The notes under the pieces are model-generated. The model had not been told where the DNA came from, ran no database searches, and saw only the letters and a list, made by a program, of their open reading frames with translations. DNA of 64,000 nt from Symsagittifera roscoffensis (lineage: Eukaryota > Xenacoelomorpha > Acoela > Convolutidae). Shown piece after piece: positions 46,443 to 58,900 of this stretch. Each line of letters opens with the position of its first letter. The first letter of the stretch is position 1. Made by a program: the position numbers and the translations under genes. The stretch lies in NCBI RefSeq assembly GCF_963678635.1, contig NC_087063.1, positions 474,287-538,286 of the forward strand, given 5' to 3'.

Positions 46443-47145
46443 CTGAACTTTATCCTTTCGAAATTTTTGCTGAGTGAACTGAGTTAACAAATAAGTTTAT
46501 AATTTTCCAGAGATTTTTTTAAACCTCCCTTAAAAAGGGGAAAAGCGTTTTCGAATCTCGACCATTCCCAACTTAGTTTGTCAAAATAAACTCTTTGTTT
46601 ATTTCTTATTACCTTAGTTGCTAAATTTCTAGCTTGAGAATTTTTCAATCTATACGGTTTAAGTAGGATTTTGTACCCATTTCCTGGAAAGCCGATTGCG
46701 GTTTTTGAGGAATTTTCTAGTTGAATTGGTAACCCATGACTGTTTTCGTGATTTCGATTTTTCTAAGGGCTCGAAAAGATCAATTGTTAAAACTATGGAT
46801 TCGATCAACAGACATAATTTCTCTTTGGGATCAGTAAGCTTATAAAATTTCGACAATTTGTTCTCTGAGAGGAAAAAGTATTTATAAATATTATTGTCAC
46901 GGTAAATATTTTCAAGATTTCTATAGAAGTAATCTTGATTTTCTCGCGGATCTATATTCACGTAACCAGATATAAATATGGGAAAATGATCAGAAATAGT
47001 TGACTTCAGTGTTCTTTACGTTGGCATAAGAATTAGCAATTAAATTATCAATACATCAACTCGATGTTGGAATCTAAAGTTTCGATTTTAAAATCTCCGC
47101 AAACCAGAAAATTACTTTTTGAAGCATTTAAGTACAGAAGGTAAT
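46443..47145 (-). pseudogene. LINE endonuclease C-terminal half and linker
   Basis: The minus-strand frame shows 'NFLVCGDFKIETLDSNIE' (cf. GDFN motif), 'YANVKNTEVNYFSDHFPIF' (SDH motif of the APE-like endonuclease, across a frameshift), then an intact 100-codon part 46961-46659 with 'YRNLENIYRDNNIYKYF' and 'WVTNSTRKFLKNRNRLSRKW', and beyond that a linker 'LWKIINLFVNS'. This is the segment between endonuclease and RT in ORF2. Its N-terminal half lies at 49813-50060, on the other side of a Helitron-like insertion. Confidence 0.7.
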
Positions 47146-47427
47146 TCTCAAAGTGATTCAAAAATCTTCAATTTTGGTCTGTGGTCGCTTAGAGATTCCG
47201 GAAATGTTGTTTTTGATTAATTTATACACAATAGATATGTTTATGCATTCGAAATTAACCTACACATTATCTATACTATATTTAAAAGCGAGTTACATCT
47301 ATCTCCCATGTTTAAGCTTGATAATTTTGCATGCTTAACGGAAAAAGCATTTCATGTTTAAGCTATAGCATATATTGCAATGCTTAAGACAACTTTTCAA
47401 TTAGTTTTTCGCAAGGTCATTAAATTA
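47146..47427 (+). repeat. Partial 5' fragment of the Helitron-like family
   Basis: About 47280-47400 ('tctcccatgtttaagcttga', 'agctatagcatatattgcaa') resembles the first 200 bp of the Helitron-like family, just to the left of a complete copy. It may be an older insertion or a duplicated end. Confidence 0.4.
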
Positions 47428-49812
47428 TCAGTGTTTTTTTCGAGGCCAAATTAAGTCTGTCTGTCTGTCTGTATCCTGCTTTTTTAATTAATTTGATTGT
47501 CTGTCTACCCGTCGCCTAACTTTTAAACTTTGATCTATTATCTATCAATCTATTATATATTTAATTGCGGGCTTCACTATCTCGCCATGTTTAAGCTTTT
47601 TCAACGAATATTTTTTGCAGGTTTAACAAAAGAATTTTTTCACGTTCAAGCTTCGTATGTTGCAATGTTTAAGGTTTTGTTTTCAATTTTGCTGTTTAAA
47701 TTCAGTTTTTATTTCATCAAGTTTGAAATTAGCAACCCAATACTAGGATATTGTCTGAGTTTTCCCAGGTTTTGCGGTTGTGGCCTCCATATATGCTTAG
47801 CCAAATCCTTTTCGTTTACGAGATAGGCAATTTTCGAGATTTTTCAAAAGTTTCTAGAAAATTTAATTTTCAAAAGCTTCTCAATTTTTGAAATTCTCAC
47901 CCTGCAGTTGGTTGCTGTCAGGATACTCTCAGGGCTTGCAAATCTTGCCTCCAATTCTCACTTCTCAAATCCTTGTAGTTTTCAAGATATGATGGTTTTT
48001 ATGATTTTTCAAAAAATTTTCAAAAACTTAGAATTTAAAGTTTTTCCAAATTGAGGATCTCAATCCTGTTGTTGGATTTTGTGAGGGTACTCTCAGGGTT
48101 TGCGAATCTTGCCTCTGATTATGGCTGCTCAAATCCTTGTAGATTTCGAGATATGAGGTTTTTTAGGATTTTTTCAAAATTTTTCAAAACTTAATGATAT
48201 AAAATTTCGCAAAACTTGAAATTATTATCTGTGTAGTGAGGCTCTGACAGGGTACTTTCAGGTGTTGCGAATTTTTCCTCCCAAAATGACTCCTCAATTT
48301 CTTGTAATTTTTGAGATATGACGTTTTTTTTGGTTTTTTATTTTCAAATTATTTCTCAGAAAACTTAATGATAAAATTTTTTAGCAAAACTTGAAATTTT
48401 TATCTCTGTAGTGGGTTCTGTCAGGGAACTCTCTGGAGTTGCGAATTTTGCCTGCAAATAGGACTGCTCAAAATCGTGCAGTTTTCCAGATATTACGTTT
48501 TTGTGATTTTTTTCTGTGAAAATTAAACTGATTTTTTGTGAAAATTAAATATTTTTTCAAAGTTTGAAATTCCTAGCCTGTAGTTGGGGGGCTGTCAGAG
48601 TAATCTCGGGGATTGCAAATTCGGCCTCCATTTAAGAATGCCCAAATCAATTTTGTTTGAGAGATACCACGATTTGTGTGATTTTTTGGAAATTTTCAGA
48701 AAACTCAAATTAAAAAATAGTTCGTTAAAGTGAAATTCCCAACCCTGTAGTTCTCTACTTTCAAAGATTGCGAATTTTGCCATCAAAGAAGACTGCTCAA
48801 ATATTGATTGTTTCGAGCTTAGAAAACTTAAGGTGAAGTTTCTCAAAATATGAATTTCTCAACGTTGTAGTTGGATACTGTAAGAGTACTCTCAGGAGTT
48901 GCAACTCTTGCGTCCAAATGCGACTGCTCAATAGCCCAGATGTGACGTTTCTTAGTTCATTTTAAGTTTTTCGAAGAACTTTTTAAAAATTTCACAAAAT
49001 ATTATGGTTCTGCAAAATTTGTAATTACGAACCTTGTTATTGGGTACTGTCAGAGTACTGTCAAGGATTGCGAATCTTGCCTCCAAATATGACTGCTCAA
49101 CTCTTTGTAGTTTTCGAGATATCATGTTTTTTGTAATCTTTACAAAATTCTTCATAAAATTTTAATTATTTCTCAAAATTTGATATTCCCAACCTTATAG
49201 TTGGGTACTGTAAGAGTACTCTCAGGAGTTGCAACTCTTGCGTCCAAATGCGACTGCTCAATTGCTTTCAAGTTGCCAGATGTGACGTTTCTTAATTCAT
49301 ACTACTTCTTTTAGAAAACTTAAGGTGAAGTTTCTCAAAATTTGAATTTCCCAACGTTGTAGTTGGGTACTCTAAGAGTACTCTTGGGAGTTGCAAATCT
49401 TTCGTCCAAATGCGACTGCTCAATTGCTTTCAATTTCCCAGATGTGACGTTTCTTAATTCTTTATAAACTTAGATATAAAAAAATGTCACAAATTTTTAT
49501 CGTTTTTCAAAATTTGAATTAAAAAAAAACGAATGAAAAACTTTACAAAATTTGAAGTTACTATCAGGAGTTGCAAATCTTGCGTCCAAATGCGACTCCT
49601 CAATTGCTTTCAGTTTCCCAGATGTGACGTTTCTTAGTTCATTTAGAATTTTTCGAAGAACTCATATAAAACTTGACAAAATTTTATGGTTCTTCATTTT
49701 GTTTAAAAAACTTGAGTTAAAAACTTTGCACACACAGTCAGAGTACACTCAAAGAAAAGTTTTTTTTTTAGTTGTTGAAAATTCGAAGCACCGGACGTGC
49801 GTTACACGCTAG
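47428..49812 (+). mobile_element. Helitron-like element with internal minisatellite, copy 2 (complete)
   Basis: 5' end A|TCAGTGTTTTTTTCGAGGCC and 3' end GCACCGGACGTGC...GTTACACGCTAG|T. This fits Helitron rules: 5' TC, 3' CTRR, a short hairpin just upstream of the 3' end, insertion between A and T, no target duplication. The body (~2.38 kb) is made of a dozen or so ~165-bp monomers. No Rep/helicase is encoded, so it is non-autonomous. It splits the endonuclease of a minus-strand LINE. Confidence 0.65.
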
Positions 49813-50060
49813 TTCAGCTGAAGTTTAACATCATCGTGCACATAAAACGCCCATCCACCACCTCGTTGATACTTTCGGTGCGTAGAAATTAAGGGATGGT
49901 GGCCATCAAGATGATAGAGATTGAGATAATCATTATCACACAGCCAAGTTTCGCAAAGTGCAATAATCAAAGGTTTTTGTTGTAAATGATTAATATCTAT
50001 AACGAGTTGGTCATGATGGCTTCTAAGGGACCTTATATTTAAAAAGTATTAAAAAAAATT
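49813..50060 (-). pseudogene. LINE endonuclease N-terminal half
   Basis: Minus-strand frames give 'NIRSLRSHHDQLVIDINHLQ' then 'KPLIIALCETWL' (ETWL carries the catalytic Glu of APE-like endonucleases), 'YHLDGHHP' and 'GGGWAFYVHDDVKLQ'. This is the classic start of LINE ORF2. It ends exactly at the right edge of Helitron-like copy 2. Confidence 0.75.
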
Positions 50061-50148
50061 TTCAAGTCTTCCATAAGACATTCTTTAACATTTCTCTTTA
50101 TATCAAACTAAAAAAAAAAACTTCAGTCAAGTTGATTCAACTTATTTG

Positions 50149-50406
50149 TTAGCGTCTTCTGTTAATTTTTTTTTCTACATTGAGCGCTTCCGATTCCTCT
50201 TCAATATTCAATTTCTTTGAGGCCTGATTAACAAAATTCAATATTTCTGGCGATAAATTCCTCTCTGACCATCTCCTCGAAATACCAGGAGTTGAATTTG
50301 TATTTAGGTGAGCGCCCATATGGCGCCCAGTATTGAAGGTTTTATGAACTGCTTGAGGATATTTGTGAGATCCTGGTCGATTTAGATTGATGTTTTTTGG
50401 CTGCAA
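50149..50406 (-). pseudogene. LINE ORF1/ORF2 junction frame
   Basis: 85-codon minus-strand frame, hydrophilic, with 'NTNSTPGISRRWSERNLSPE' and a charged C-terminus ending KKINRRR. It lies between the ORF1-like part and the endonuclease start, so it is probably the end of ORF1 or the beginning of ORF2. There is no recognisable domain. Confidence 0.4.
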
Positions 50407-50409
50407 TAT

Positions 50410-52075
50410 AAGCTAGTTAATAAAATGAGCCATTTGGTCGTTGGTAAAAAATTTCACTTGGCAGTTATGAGTCGTTGTAATAAGATTCATGTCATCGGAT
50501 TTCCTTTAATATTCATATCTGATTTCGGCAAACGTTCATTTATGTATCATGTTTTTCCCGGTACACCCTTCTGCCCAGATAACATACACCTCCCTCCGAA
50601 AATCTCATCTTTGTCCGAAAAGTAGACAAATTTCAAAATAATTGGAACGTTCTTAACAGATTCTTTGCGCGTCGGAAGAGGATGACATGGCTTGATAGCT
50701 GCCGGTGATAACAAATAGCCACCAAAGTAATGGTAATTTATGCTGCAGATGTCGGAAATCAGGTTGGGGGAGTATGGGTTGATATCAAAATTCGAAAAAA
50801 AAACAATCTTTGCTCGAATATCTTTCCTGAAAATTCACTCGCTTTTGGAGATCAAAAACATGATTTTTTAAGTCAATTATTTACTGGGTTCTTTCATTTA
50901 ATAAATTTCCAAGAGATCAACTCTTGTCAAAAGGCTAGTGATAATAGGAATCATTAATTTAGGGTCAATATTGGAATCTGGGTGAAGTTTTCCAACGAAA
51001 TTTTTTGGATTATTTTCGGCCATTTTGGTGAAGATCAAAGAATTCAAGCAATAAATCCGAATGAAAAAGCTCAACAGTAAGAGCGACTAATCTCGAGAGT
51101 TCATTATCTGTTCTGTTCTGGAAGATTCTTATAGATGTTTTTTTTTTTTCATTTTCGTTTATAGTTTTGAAGACATTGGCAGTCGTTCATTTTTAATTCA
51201 TCAATTTTATACGCGTTCGGATAGCTCTATTATCACACTAAACACAACAAAAGACACTAATTTGAAGAAAAAAAACTGGCACAGCAGCTAATTTGAAGAA
51301 AAAAAACTGATTCATTTATGTATCATGTTTTTCCCGGTACACCCTTCTGCCCAGATAACATACACCTCCCTCCGAAAATCTCATCTTTGTCCGAAAAGTA
51401 GACAAATTTCAAAATAATTGGAACGTTCTTAACAGATTCTTTGCGCGTCGGAAGAGGATGACATGGCTTGATAGCTGCCGGTGATAACAAATAGCCACCA
51501 AAGTAATGGTAATTTATGCTGCAGATGTCGGAAATCAGGTTGGGGGAGTATGGGTTGATATCAAAATTCGAAAAAAAAACAATCTTTGCTCGAATATCTT
51601 TCCTGAAAATTCACTCGCTTTTGGAGATCAAAAACATGATTTTTTAAGTCAATTATTTACTGGGTTCTTTCATTTAATAAATTTCCAAGAGATCAACTCT
51701 TGTCAAAAGGCTAGTGATAATAGGAATCATTAATTTAGGGTCAATATTGGAATCTGGGTGAAGTTTTCCAACGAAATTTTTTGGATTATTTTCGGCCATT
51801 TTGGTGAAGATCAAAGAATTCAAGCAATAAATCCGAATGAAAAAGCTCAACAGTAAGAGCGACTAATCTCGAGAGTTCATTATCTGTTCTGTTCTGGAAG
51901 ATTCTTATAGATGTTTTTTTTTTTTCATTTTCGTTTATAGTTTTGAAGACATTGGCAGTCGTTCATTTTTAATTCATCAATTTTATACGCGTTCGGATAG
52001 CTCTATTATCACACTAAACACAACAAAAGACACTAATTTGAAGAAAAAAAACTGGCACAGCAGCCGGATATCCTT
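50410..52075 (-). repeat. LINE 5' UTR plus ORF1 segment, tandemly duplicated (776 bp)
   Basis: 50536-51306 and 51312-52065 are near-identical direct repeats (period 776). On the minus strand each holds an ATG reading 'MAENNPKNFVGKLHPDSNID', then 'LMIPIITSLLTRVDLLEIY' and a short coiled-coil-like stretch. After frameshifts follow 'PTRKESVKNVPIILKFVYFS' and 'DKDEIFGGRC', which resemble the RNA-binding C-terminal half of LINE ORF1 ('RP.I+KF......I......L'). The plus-strand 75-codon frames at 50730 and 51506 are shadows. The outer end near 52075 is probably the 5' end of the LINE. Confidence 0.65.
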
Positions 52076-52912
52076 GTTTCCATAAGTAATTATTTGATCA
52101 AATATTTCCTGAATATATATTTTACAAAATTTTCTGCCCAGAAAATAAACGTTATAGAAAATGCAAGCCTAAATTTTTTGTTTAATTTTTGTCACTATTG
52201 TAATTTGGGTAATTTAATTAGTTCAGACCCGAAGCTTAATTTTTTTTGACGAATTTAGCACAGACTGAAATTATTCGGGCTATCCAAATCAATATTGCGA
52301 ATCTCAAAAGCAGAACCAAATTCTGATCCAACTCCAGGTTGCATTTGAGCCGGAAAGAGAGGGAAAATTTTGTAAATTTAAAGGGAGAAATTGTTAACAG
52401 AAGTAGATTTAGGTTTAATCATTAGTGTGAAAAGAGTATAGTGTCTTAGAAAGAAAGTTCTACGATATTTTACCAACTTTATTTTCATCCCGTCTTTACT
52501 GAAGTTTTTTTGTTAATTTCGGCTGTGCTTTTCCTAATGATGGAGTTTTTCAAGTTTCATGTGTTTCAGAAAATGTTTGATGATAGATTTATTTAGTTGA
52601 TAAATGGATACAATACAGAGGAAATTATTCCAAACAACATTTGAACGGTAAGAAATCATTTTGATGTGATTTGAACATCTTTGTAGGTAGAAAATGTTCT
52701 TGCCCGATGTCATCGAGACTGCTAAATTACTCATCGTTTACTTAAACAATTCTACAGTGTTGTAGATAAGTAAACTCATTCTTAGACATATTTAATTTAC
52801 GTTGAAGCAAGAACTTCTTGTGGAATAGTTTTGAATGAAATATGTCTTGCATATTTAGCCAGATTGCATAGCAATATAGCGTTGTATATTTAGCCTCTTT
52901 GAATCGGCGTAA
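52076..52912 (+). promoter_or_regulatory. Upstream region of the LOTUS-domain gene
   Basis: 837 bp between the LINE 5' end and the ATG at 52913. AT-rich, no other gene. The promoter and 5' UTR must be here or beyond, but no specific element can be assigned. Confidence 0.3.
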
Positions 52913-55900
52913 ATGTCTGCCGACGTTGAGAATCTGAAGTCGGACATCCGGAGTGTGCTGCTGGCATCGAAGGATGGAGTGCCGGCCCATATATTCAACC
53001 AGGAGTTCTCCGAGATGACGATGGAGACTCTGGATGTAAGCAAGTATGGATTCGCAAGTGTGCACCAACTGATGTGTGCCATCCCAGACACAGTGAGGAT
53101 TGTGAGTGAGGCCGGAGGAGGAGTGGTGTACAAAGTGGTGGACAATGAAGCAACGGCCAAACTATCCCAGCTGGTCTCAAAACAGAAGTCGAAGAAGCGA
53201 CGAGGAGGAGGAGGAGGAGGCGGTGGTATGAGCAAAGGGGGCAGAGCTAGACCGACGGCCATCCACAAACCTCCAGTACATAACCGCTTCTCAAAGCCGA
53301 CTCCCAGAAATTCCACAGCTTTTAGTCATCCTTCGTACAACAACTCGAGGACTATTGTTGCAAGCTCCTCTGCTTACTCTACAAATGGGCGGACAGGAGT
53401 ATTGGGAAATGCAAATTCAAGACTGAATGCAGCCGGGGGACTCTATGCAAGTGTAAATACATGTGTAGATGGTGCAGCATGGGATATGTCTGGTCTGAGT
53501 CGGAATCTTCCTTTTCTCAGTGAACGGCACTCGCCCAGCGAGAGAATGAAAGGTCGACTGGGACCCATTCCAGCTGATAACTATTGCAATGAACAGCAAT
53601 TATCTTCAGTCTCCAATCACACTCGCTATTTCCAACAAATACCAGCTGAGCTGAACCGGTTAGTTTCCTGAATCTTTTCCCTAGAATTTCAAAACATTTT
53701 GAGAAATGTCATATGCTTGTGGCACATGGCTAATTATGGCTTTTTCTTTCTCAATTCATTTCATTTCTTATTGCTTCTTATGCAAAAAATGAAATCTTAG
53801 TCTCATGAGGGATGTGCTAGTGTGCTAGCCCGCAAATCGGCAATAATTTTTTTTATACGATCCCTTCTCGAGGAACGCTTCTAACGCTATAGTTGTTTGA
53901 CGTTGTTGCAGCTATTTATCGGCTCGGTAAGAATGCCCCAGTTCTATAATTAGCTTTTCTAACTCTATTGAATTTAAATCTCAAAAACACCAATTGTTTT
54001 TTTTTCCTTGTGACCTCACTTGTTCGTCTTGAAGCTTCATTTTCATCGAAATTGCAAAAAAAAACTCATGAGCCCAGATACTAACAAGAGTAGCCGTAAT
54101 TACTGTGCAAGTAGCTCAGAGTGTCCGATCACAGTCATCTGAACACAACAAACTGACTTGGGAGCTGGGGAGGAGGAGTCTCTTCTGTTGCTTCAAACGA
54201 TATTAACCTGACCAATTCATATTAACTCTCGAGAATATTTTAAACGTTAATTGAGAAATTGTTTGGACTTTTTTGCCTTTCACATCACGGTACAAAGAGC
54301 TTGATTATGGTGTATTGTTCGATCGATGCAATCTAACGTTCTTTTGGGGTACGTGGATTTGCATGAAAAAAGTGCCTTCCCACTTCGAACATCATCAGAA
54401 GAGTTATCATCTATATAGATAGAATGAGTTCGTATGTGTAGAACATTAAAGCGTTTTCAGTCGAAATTTGAACGTTCTGAAAACTTTTAAAGAACTGTGT
54501 AAAAAACAACGTGGATAGTAAAAATTAGATCTGCAGTTTTACTTTTGCTTCTATTAATCTTCGTTTTTACACAATCAAAGCTTGTGTTATAGTATGAACT
54601 CTCTTTGTTTCCAACCTAAGTCGCAAATATTGTTGCGACAAAATGTGTTCATTTTGAAAGTGTTCATTTTGATCAATAACCAGTACAGCCAATGCAAGGA
54701 TATTAACACAGATTATTATACTACAAATAGCCTTATAGCTTCAAGGTCTCATGGATCTGTAGCGTAGAGGTACGGAAGGAGACTCGCAACAAAATAAGAG
54801 GGTTCGAACCTGGGCAGGGTCGGATGTTTTAATGAACTTTTTCGTATACCACTTAAAATGCGTCCGCTCTATAAATTAAGACATGTTATTTGGTAAATTT
54901 CCTTTTTATCAAATTGACTGGTACTTCTTATGCGTCATAATTGGCTTGCGTCATTTAGCAATTATGTAGACTCATAATTGAAGTACGTCCTTTAAGAAGT
55001 TTTGTTGAATCAGTTTTTCCCAATAGCGTTATCGGTCATATTTTAGCTTTTGTATGCGAAGTGCAACTCCGCCTCTGTGTATTTTAGTATTTTTAACCCT
55101 GCGATAAGCAAGGGTATGACTATCGAGTGATAGATTTAAGAATGGTAAATTTAAAGACATGCTCAATTTTTTGAACGGGAACGAGTGTCTTGTAATCGCG
55201 AACTAGACATTTTCCGGAAAAAACTTTTGTTACATTTCTTCAACGTGTTTTATTGAGCCTTAATAACTGCCAATGTCCTTTCCAATTGTTTTAGAGGTAA
55301 TTCCGTAGCCTTTGCACCCTATTTTCTGCATTTCAAGTCCTGATCGGACCTTGTTTTTACAGTGTGTATGCAATTGAAAAATTTTCTCCTGTAAATGTTG
55401 ATATGTCGGACTTTCGGTTGTGTGCTCAAGTTTTGTCGGTTTAGTTACTTTATCTATGATTTCGCTTGTGCTGTTAGGAGTTTTCATTGTAGTTGCAAGT
55501 GTTGTTCAATGTAGTTTCAGGAGGGACTTGAAGCTGTTTAAATTTTTTTAAATTTTTTTTGGCGGCCCTATTGTCTGCTCAAAGATCGTCGGCTCCTTGC
55601 CAGATAACATATTCTCTTCTGCTGTGAGCAATGTTCATTGTAGTTGGAAGTGCAAGTGTTGTTCGTTGTAGTTTCAGAAGGGATTGGAGTTTTCAATAAA
55701 TATAGATAAAGAAATACTTTTTTTTCGGATAAACTTGTCTGCTCAAAGCTTGCCGGCTTCGTTAGTATTGTTTCGTTGCTAATTTAATAGTCAAATGTCT
55801 GGCAAGTTTGCCCAGGATAAAATTCTATCGAGTATTCAGAATTCTATTTTCAGTAATTTTTTTGCGAGGCCAAATTAAGTCTGTCTGTCTGTATACCTGC

Positions 55901-58900
55901 TTTTTTAAATTAATTTGATTATGTTGTCTACCCGTCTCCTAATTTTTTAATTTTCTTCTATTAAATCTGTTATCTATTATATATTTCAATGCGGGCTTCA
56001 CTATCTCGCCATGTTTGAGCTTTTTCAACGTGCTTTTTTGCATCTTTAACAAAAGAATTTTTTAACGTTTAAGCTATATCGTATATTGCAATGGTTAAGG
56101 TTTTTTTCGATTTTGAGTTTAAATTCAGTGTTTATTTCATCTAGTTTGAAATTAGCAAACCAATAGTGGGATGTTGTCCCAGTTTTTCCCAGGTTTTGTT
56201 ATTCTGGCCTCCAATTTTGAATCGCCAAATTCATTTAGTTAACGAGATAAGACGATTTTGGTGATTTTTTCAAAACTGAATTTACAAAATAATTTAAAAA
56301 ACTTGAAATTCCCAACCCTGTAGTTGGGTGCTGTCAGGGTACTCCCAAGGAGTGGAAAATCTTGCCTTATGCGACTGATTAAATGCTTTTAGTTTTTGAG
56401 ATAGACGTTTTTTATGATTTATCAATTTTTGTCGGGAATCTTAAATTTAAAAAAATATCACGAAATTTGAAATTTCCAACCGTATAGTAGGGTGCCCTCA
56501 GTGTTTGCAAATCTGGTCTCCAATTTTCTTCAGAGGCCCATTAAGTTTTCGAGATGACGCTTTTATGTTTTTTCAAAATGGGAATTAAATAGTTTGAAAT
56601 TACCAACCCTGTAATTGAGTGCAGTCAGAGTACACTAAAAGTTTGCAGATCTTGTTTCCAATATATGCGGTTTTTCATGAGTTGTTGAAAAAATTCGAAG
56701 CACCGGAGGTGCGTTAAACGCTAGTATTGATAAAACATTCCACTGTAAATCAGAGGTCCTTGTTTCTGCAAAAACGTGCCTACTAATGCTATAAATGATA
56801 GGCGTCGGCAATTGTTAGTAGTTTTTGGGTTGTGAGTCGTTCGGCCACAACTTCGATCTCATAATGGCTACTGTGAGCTCGGAATATACAGTTAAACAAT
56901 TTCAGAAATAGTTGATAATGAGGAAAACTAGATTTACATCGCCCCACATCTGTTTTCATCTGTTTTCATGGGAGATATATAACAGTTCATCCAATCTTAC
57001 TTAATCTTTTTCCTTTTAGGTGTTTTTGTCTTCGTTTTCGATCCAGCTAAATGGCTCAAAAATGGATATTTATTTTTCATATTCAACTTGATTTTTCATC
57101 GACGAACGCCGTGGAGACACTTACACACACTCAGGGGCGGATCTAGGATTTTCTCGAGGGGGGGCGGATTTTCAAAAAAATTCGAAAATTTTGACGACCT
57201 TTTTTTTTAGGTCGACCAAATTGATTTTTTGAGCTCTCCCAAAGCACTGTTTTGCCCCTATTTTGGCTAAATTTTCTGCGCCGCAGGCAAATTTTTGAAA
57301 AAACAGTAAAAAAAACCGTTTTTGGGCACTTTTTGAAAAATTTTGACAAAAAAATCGCGTTTTTTTGGCGCGCGCTCCCCCTCAAAGTTAATATATATTG
57401 GCGCCAAAGGCGCCTTTACAAAAATTTTAGGGTCGGTCGGCCAACAATGGATTTCTGAAAAAGTATCAAAGGGGGGACCCTTTGGGTCGGCAGGGGGTCG
57501 AGTCCCTGAGGGGGGGGGGGGGGGGGGGGGGGGCGTCCGCCCCTGTACACACTTGCTTGCAAATTCAAATGTTCACTCTCTAAGCTGTCTGTTTTTCAGG
57601 ACCAATTTGAACCACATTTCATGGGAGTTTCGGCAAAAAGTTACATCGGCCCAGAAGAGGTGATCTCAAATAACGGCATTGAACATTTCATTCTCACTGA
57701 TGCAATAAGTTTTTGAGCTTTTAAACTGGCGTTTTTGAAGCCGGACTAGAGTGGTAATGTTTGAATCCGGATGCTGATTCTTTCAGAGATGGTAGCTGAA
57801 ATCATTTGCTCTGGGTGATGTGAAAAATGAAGTGGAAGTTTTAATTGAAACCGTTCCAAATGATCTTTAAGAATAGGTATTTCACAGAGTAAAAACTGGG
57901 TTTGAATGTGTCTTCTAGTGTAGGTCGTGTTGAATTTTCATGCATAGTGGTGGTTGCAACCGTGTACTAGATTTTTTCCCGTAAATAACTTGTTTCACAG
58001 GATGAGTGAATTTGTTGGCCATCTGCCAAATCATTAACCAGCAGACATATTTTGATTATGTCTGTGTTTTAATTGCCAGTTCTTTTCCAAGTTTATGTTG
58101 GTTGTAGTTTTACCAACTCCGATTTCAGTTAATCGCTTTTTTGTTTTTTTTTTGTCTGGCTTCGGCGTATACCATATCGTCTTGGTGACCTCATTTTACA
58201 TTGTGTGATGAGCAAAAAAGTTCTTATCTAAATGTTTTGATTAGGGACTTAAGTTTTTTTGAGTTCTCGTTTGATAAAAACAAGTATTACAAAAATGCAT
58301 GATATTAAAATGCATTAATTTTATTTCAAAAATGGTACTAATGGAAAGACCGGCTACTACCTTGTGTGCTTTTTGTGTAGTCTCTTTTTTAATCACTCAA
58401 CTTACTACGGCTTTAACAATTTGAATGGGAGAATGTTTGTGACTTTTTTCGATTTTTTCTTTTCTCAGGAAACACCCTCATTAATCTTAGATTGAGGTTT
58501 CGATCGAAGAAACGGTTGTTGGGGTTTTCTTAAAACAAGTTAAAGCTCTAGGAAAATGTCGTTTTTGTCGGTTTGACTTAGTTTGTTTGTGAGGCTTTTC
58601 AACTTCTCAAAACTAGCCGCCTAAATCTGAGAATGAGGGTGGTTCATTCGAAAGAAGTTCTCATGGAAAACTTCCCTGCATAAAAAGGCTACGACCTACC
58701 TTTTGGCGAAAAAAATTATAGTAAAGGCGAGTTTTTGTCAGTTTGACCGTTTTAAAAATGGTTCTAGGGATCTTCTGTGCATGAGCGTTAATTCCCTAAT
58801 ATCGGTGGGGAAACTTCCACGGAATTGAGAAATGTTCAAATTTTAAAACTTTCATAGTTTTTATGAAAGTTCGTTTTTTTCTCAATCGGATAATTTTGTA

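Noticed and set aside
50730-51733. Duplicated 75-codon plus-strand frames as a small gene pair
   Set aside because: They lie within the 776-bp LINE duplication, opposite to ORF1-like sequence.
52071-52088. Match between CCGGATATCCTTGTTT here and CCGGCTATCCTTGTTT near 29046
   Set aside because: Too short and isolated; flanks do not match.
52855-53316. 153-codon minus-strand frame with a poly-Pro run
   Set aside because: It is a shadow of the LOTUS exon; the Pro run is the complement of the GGA repeat.
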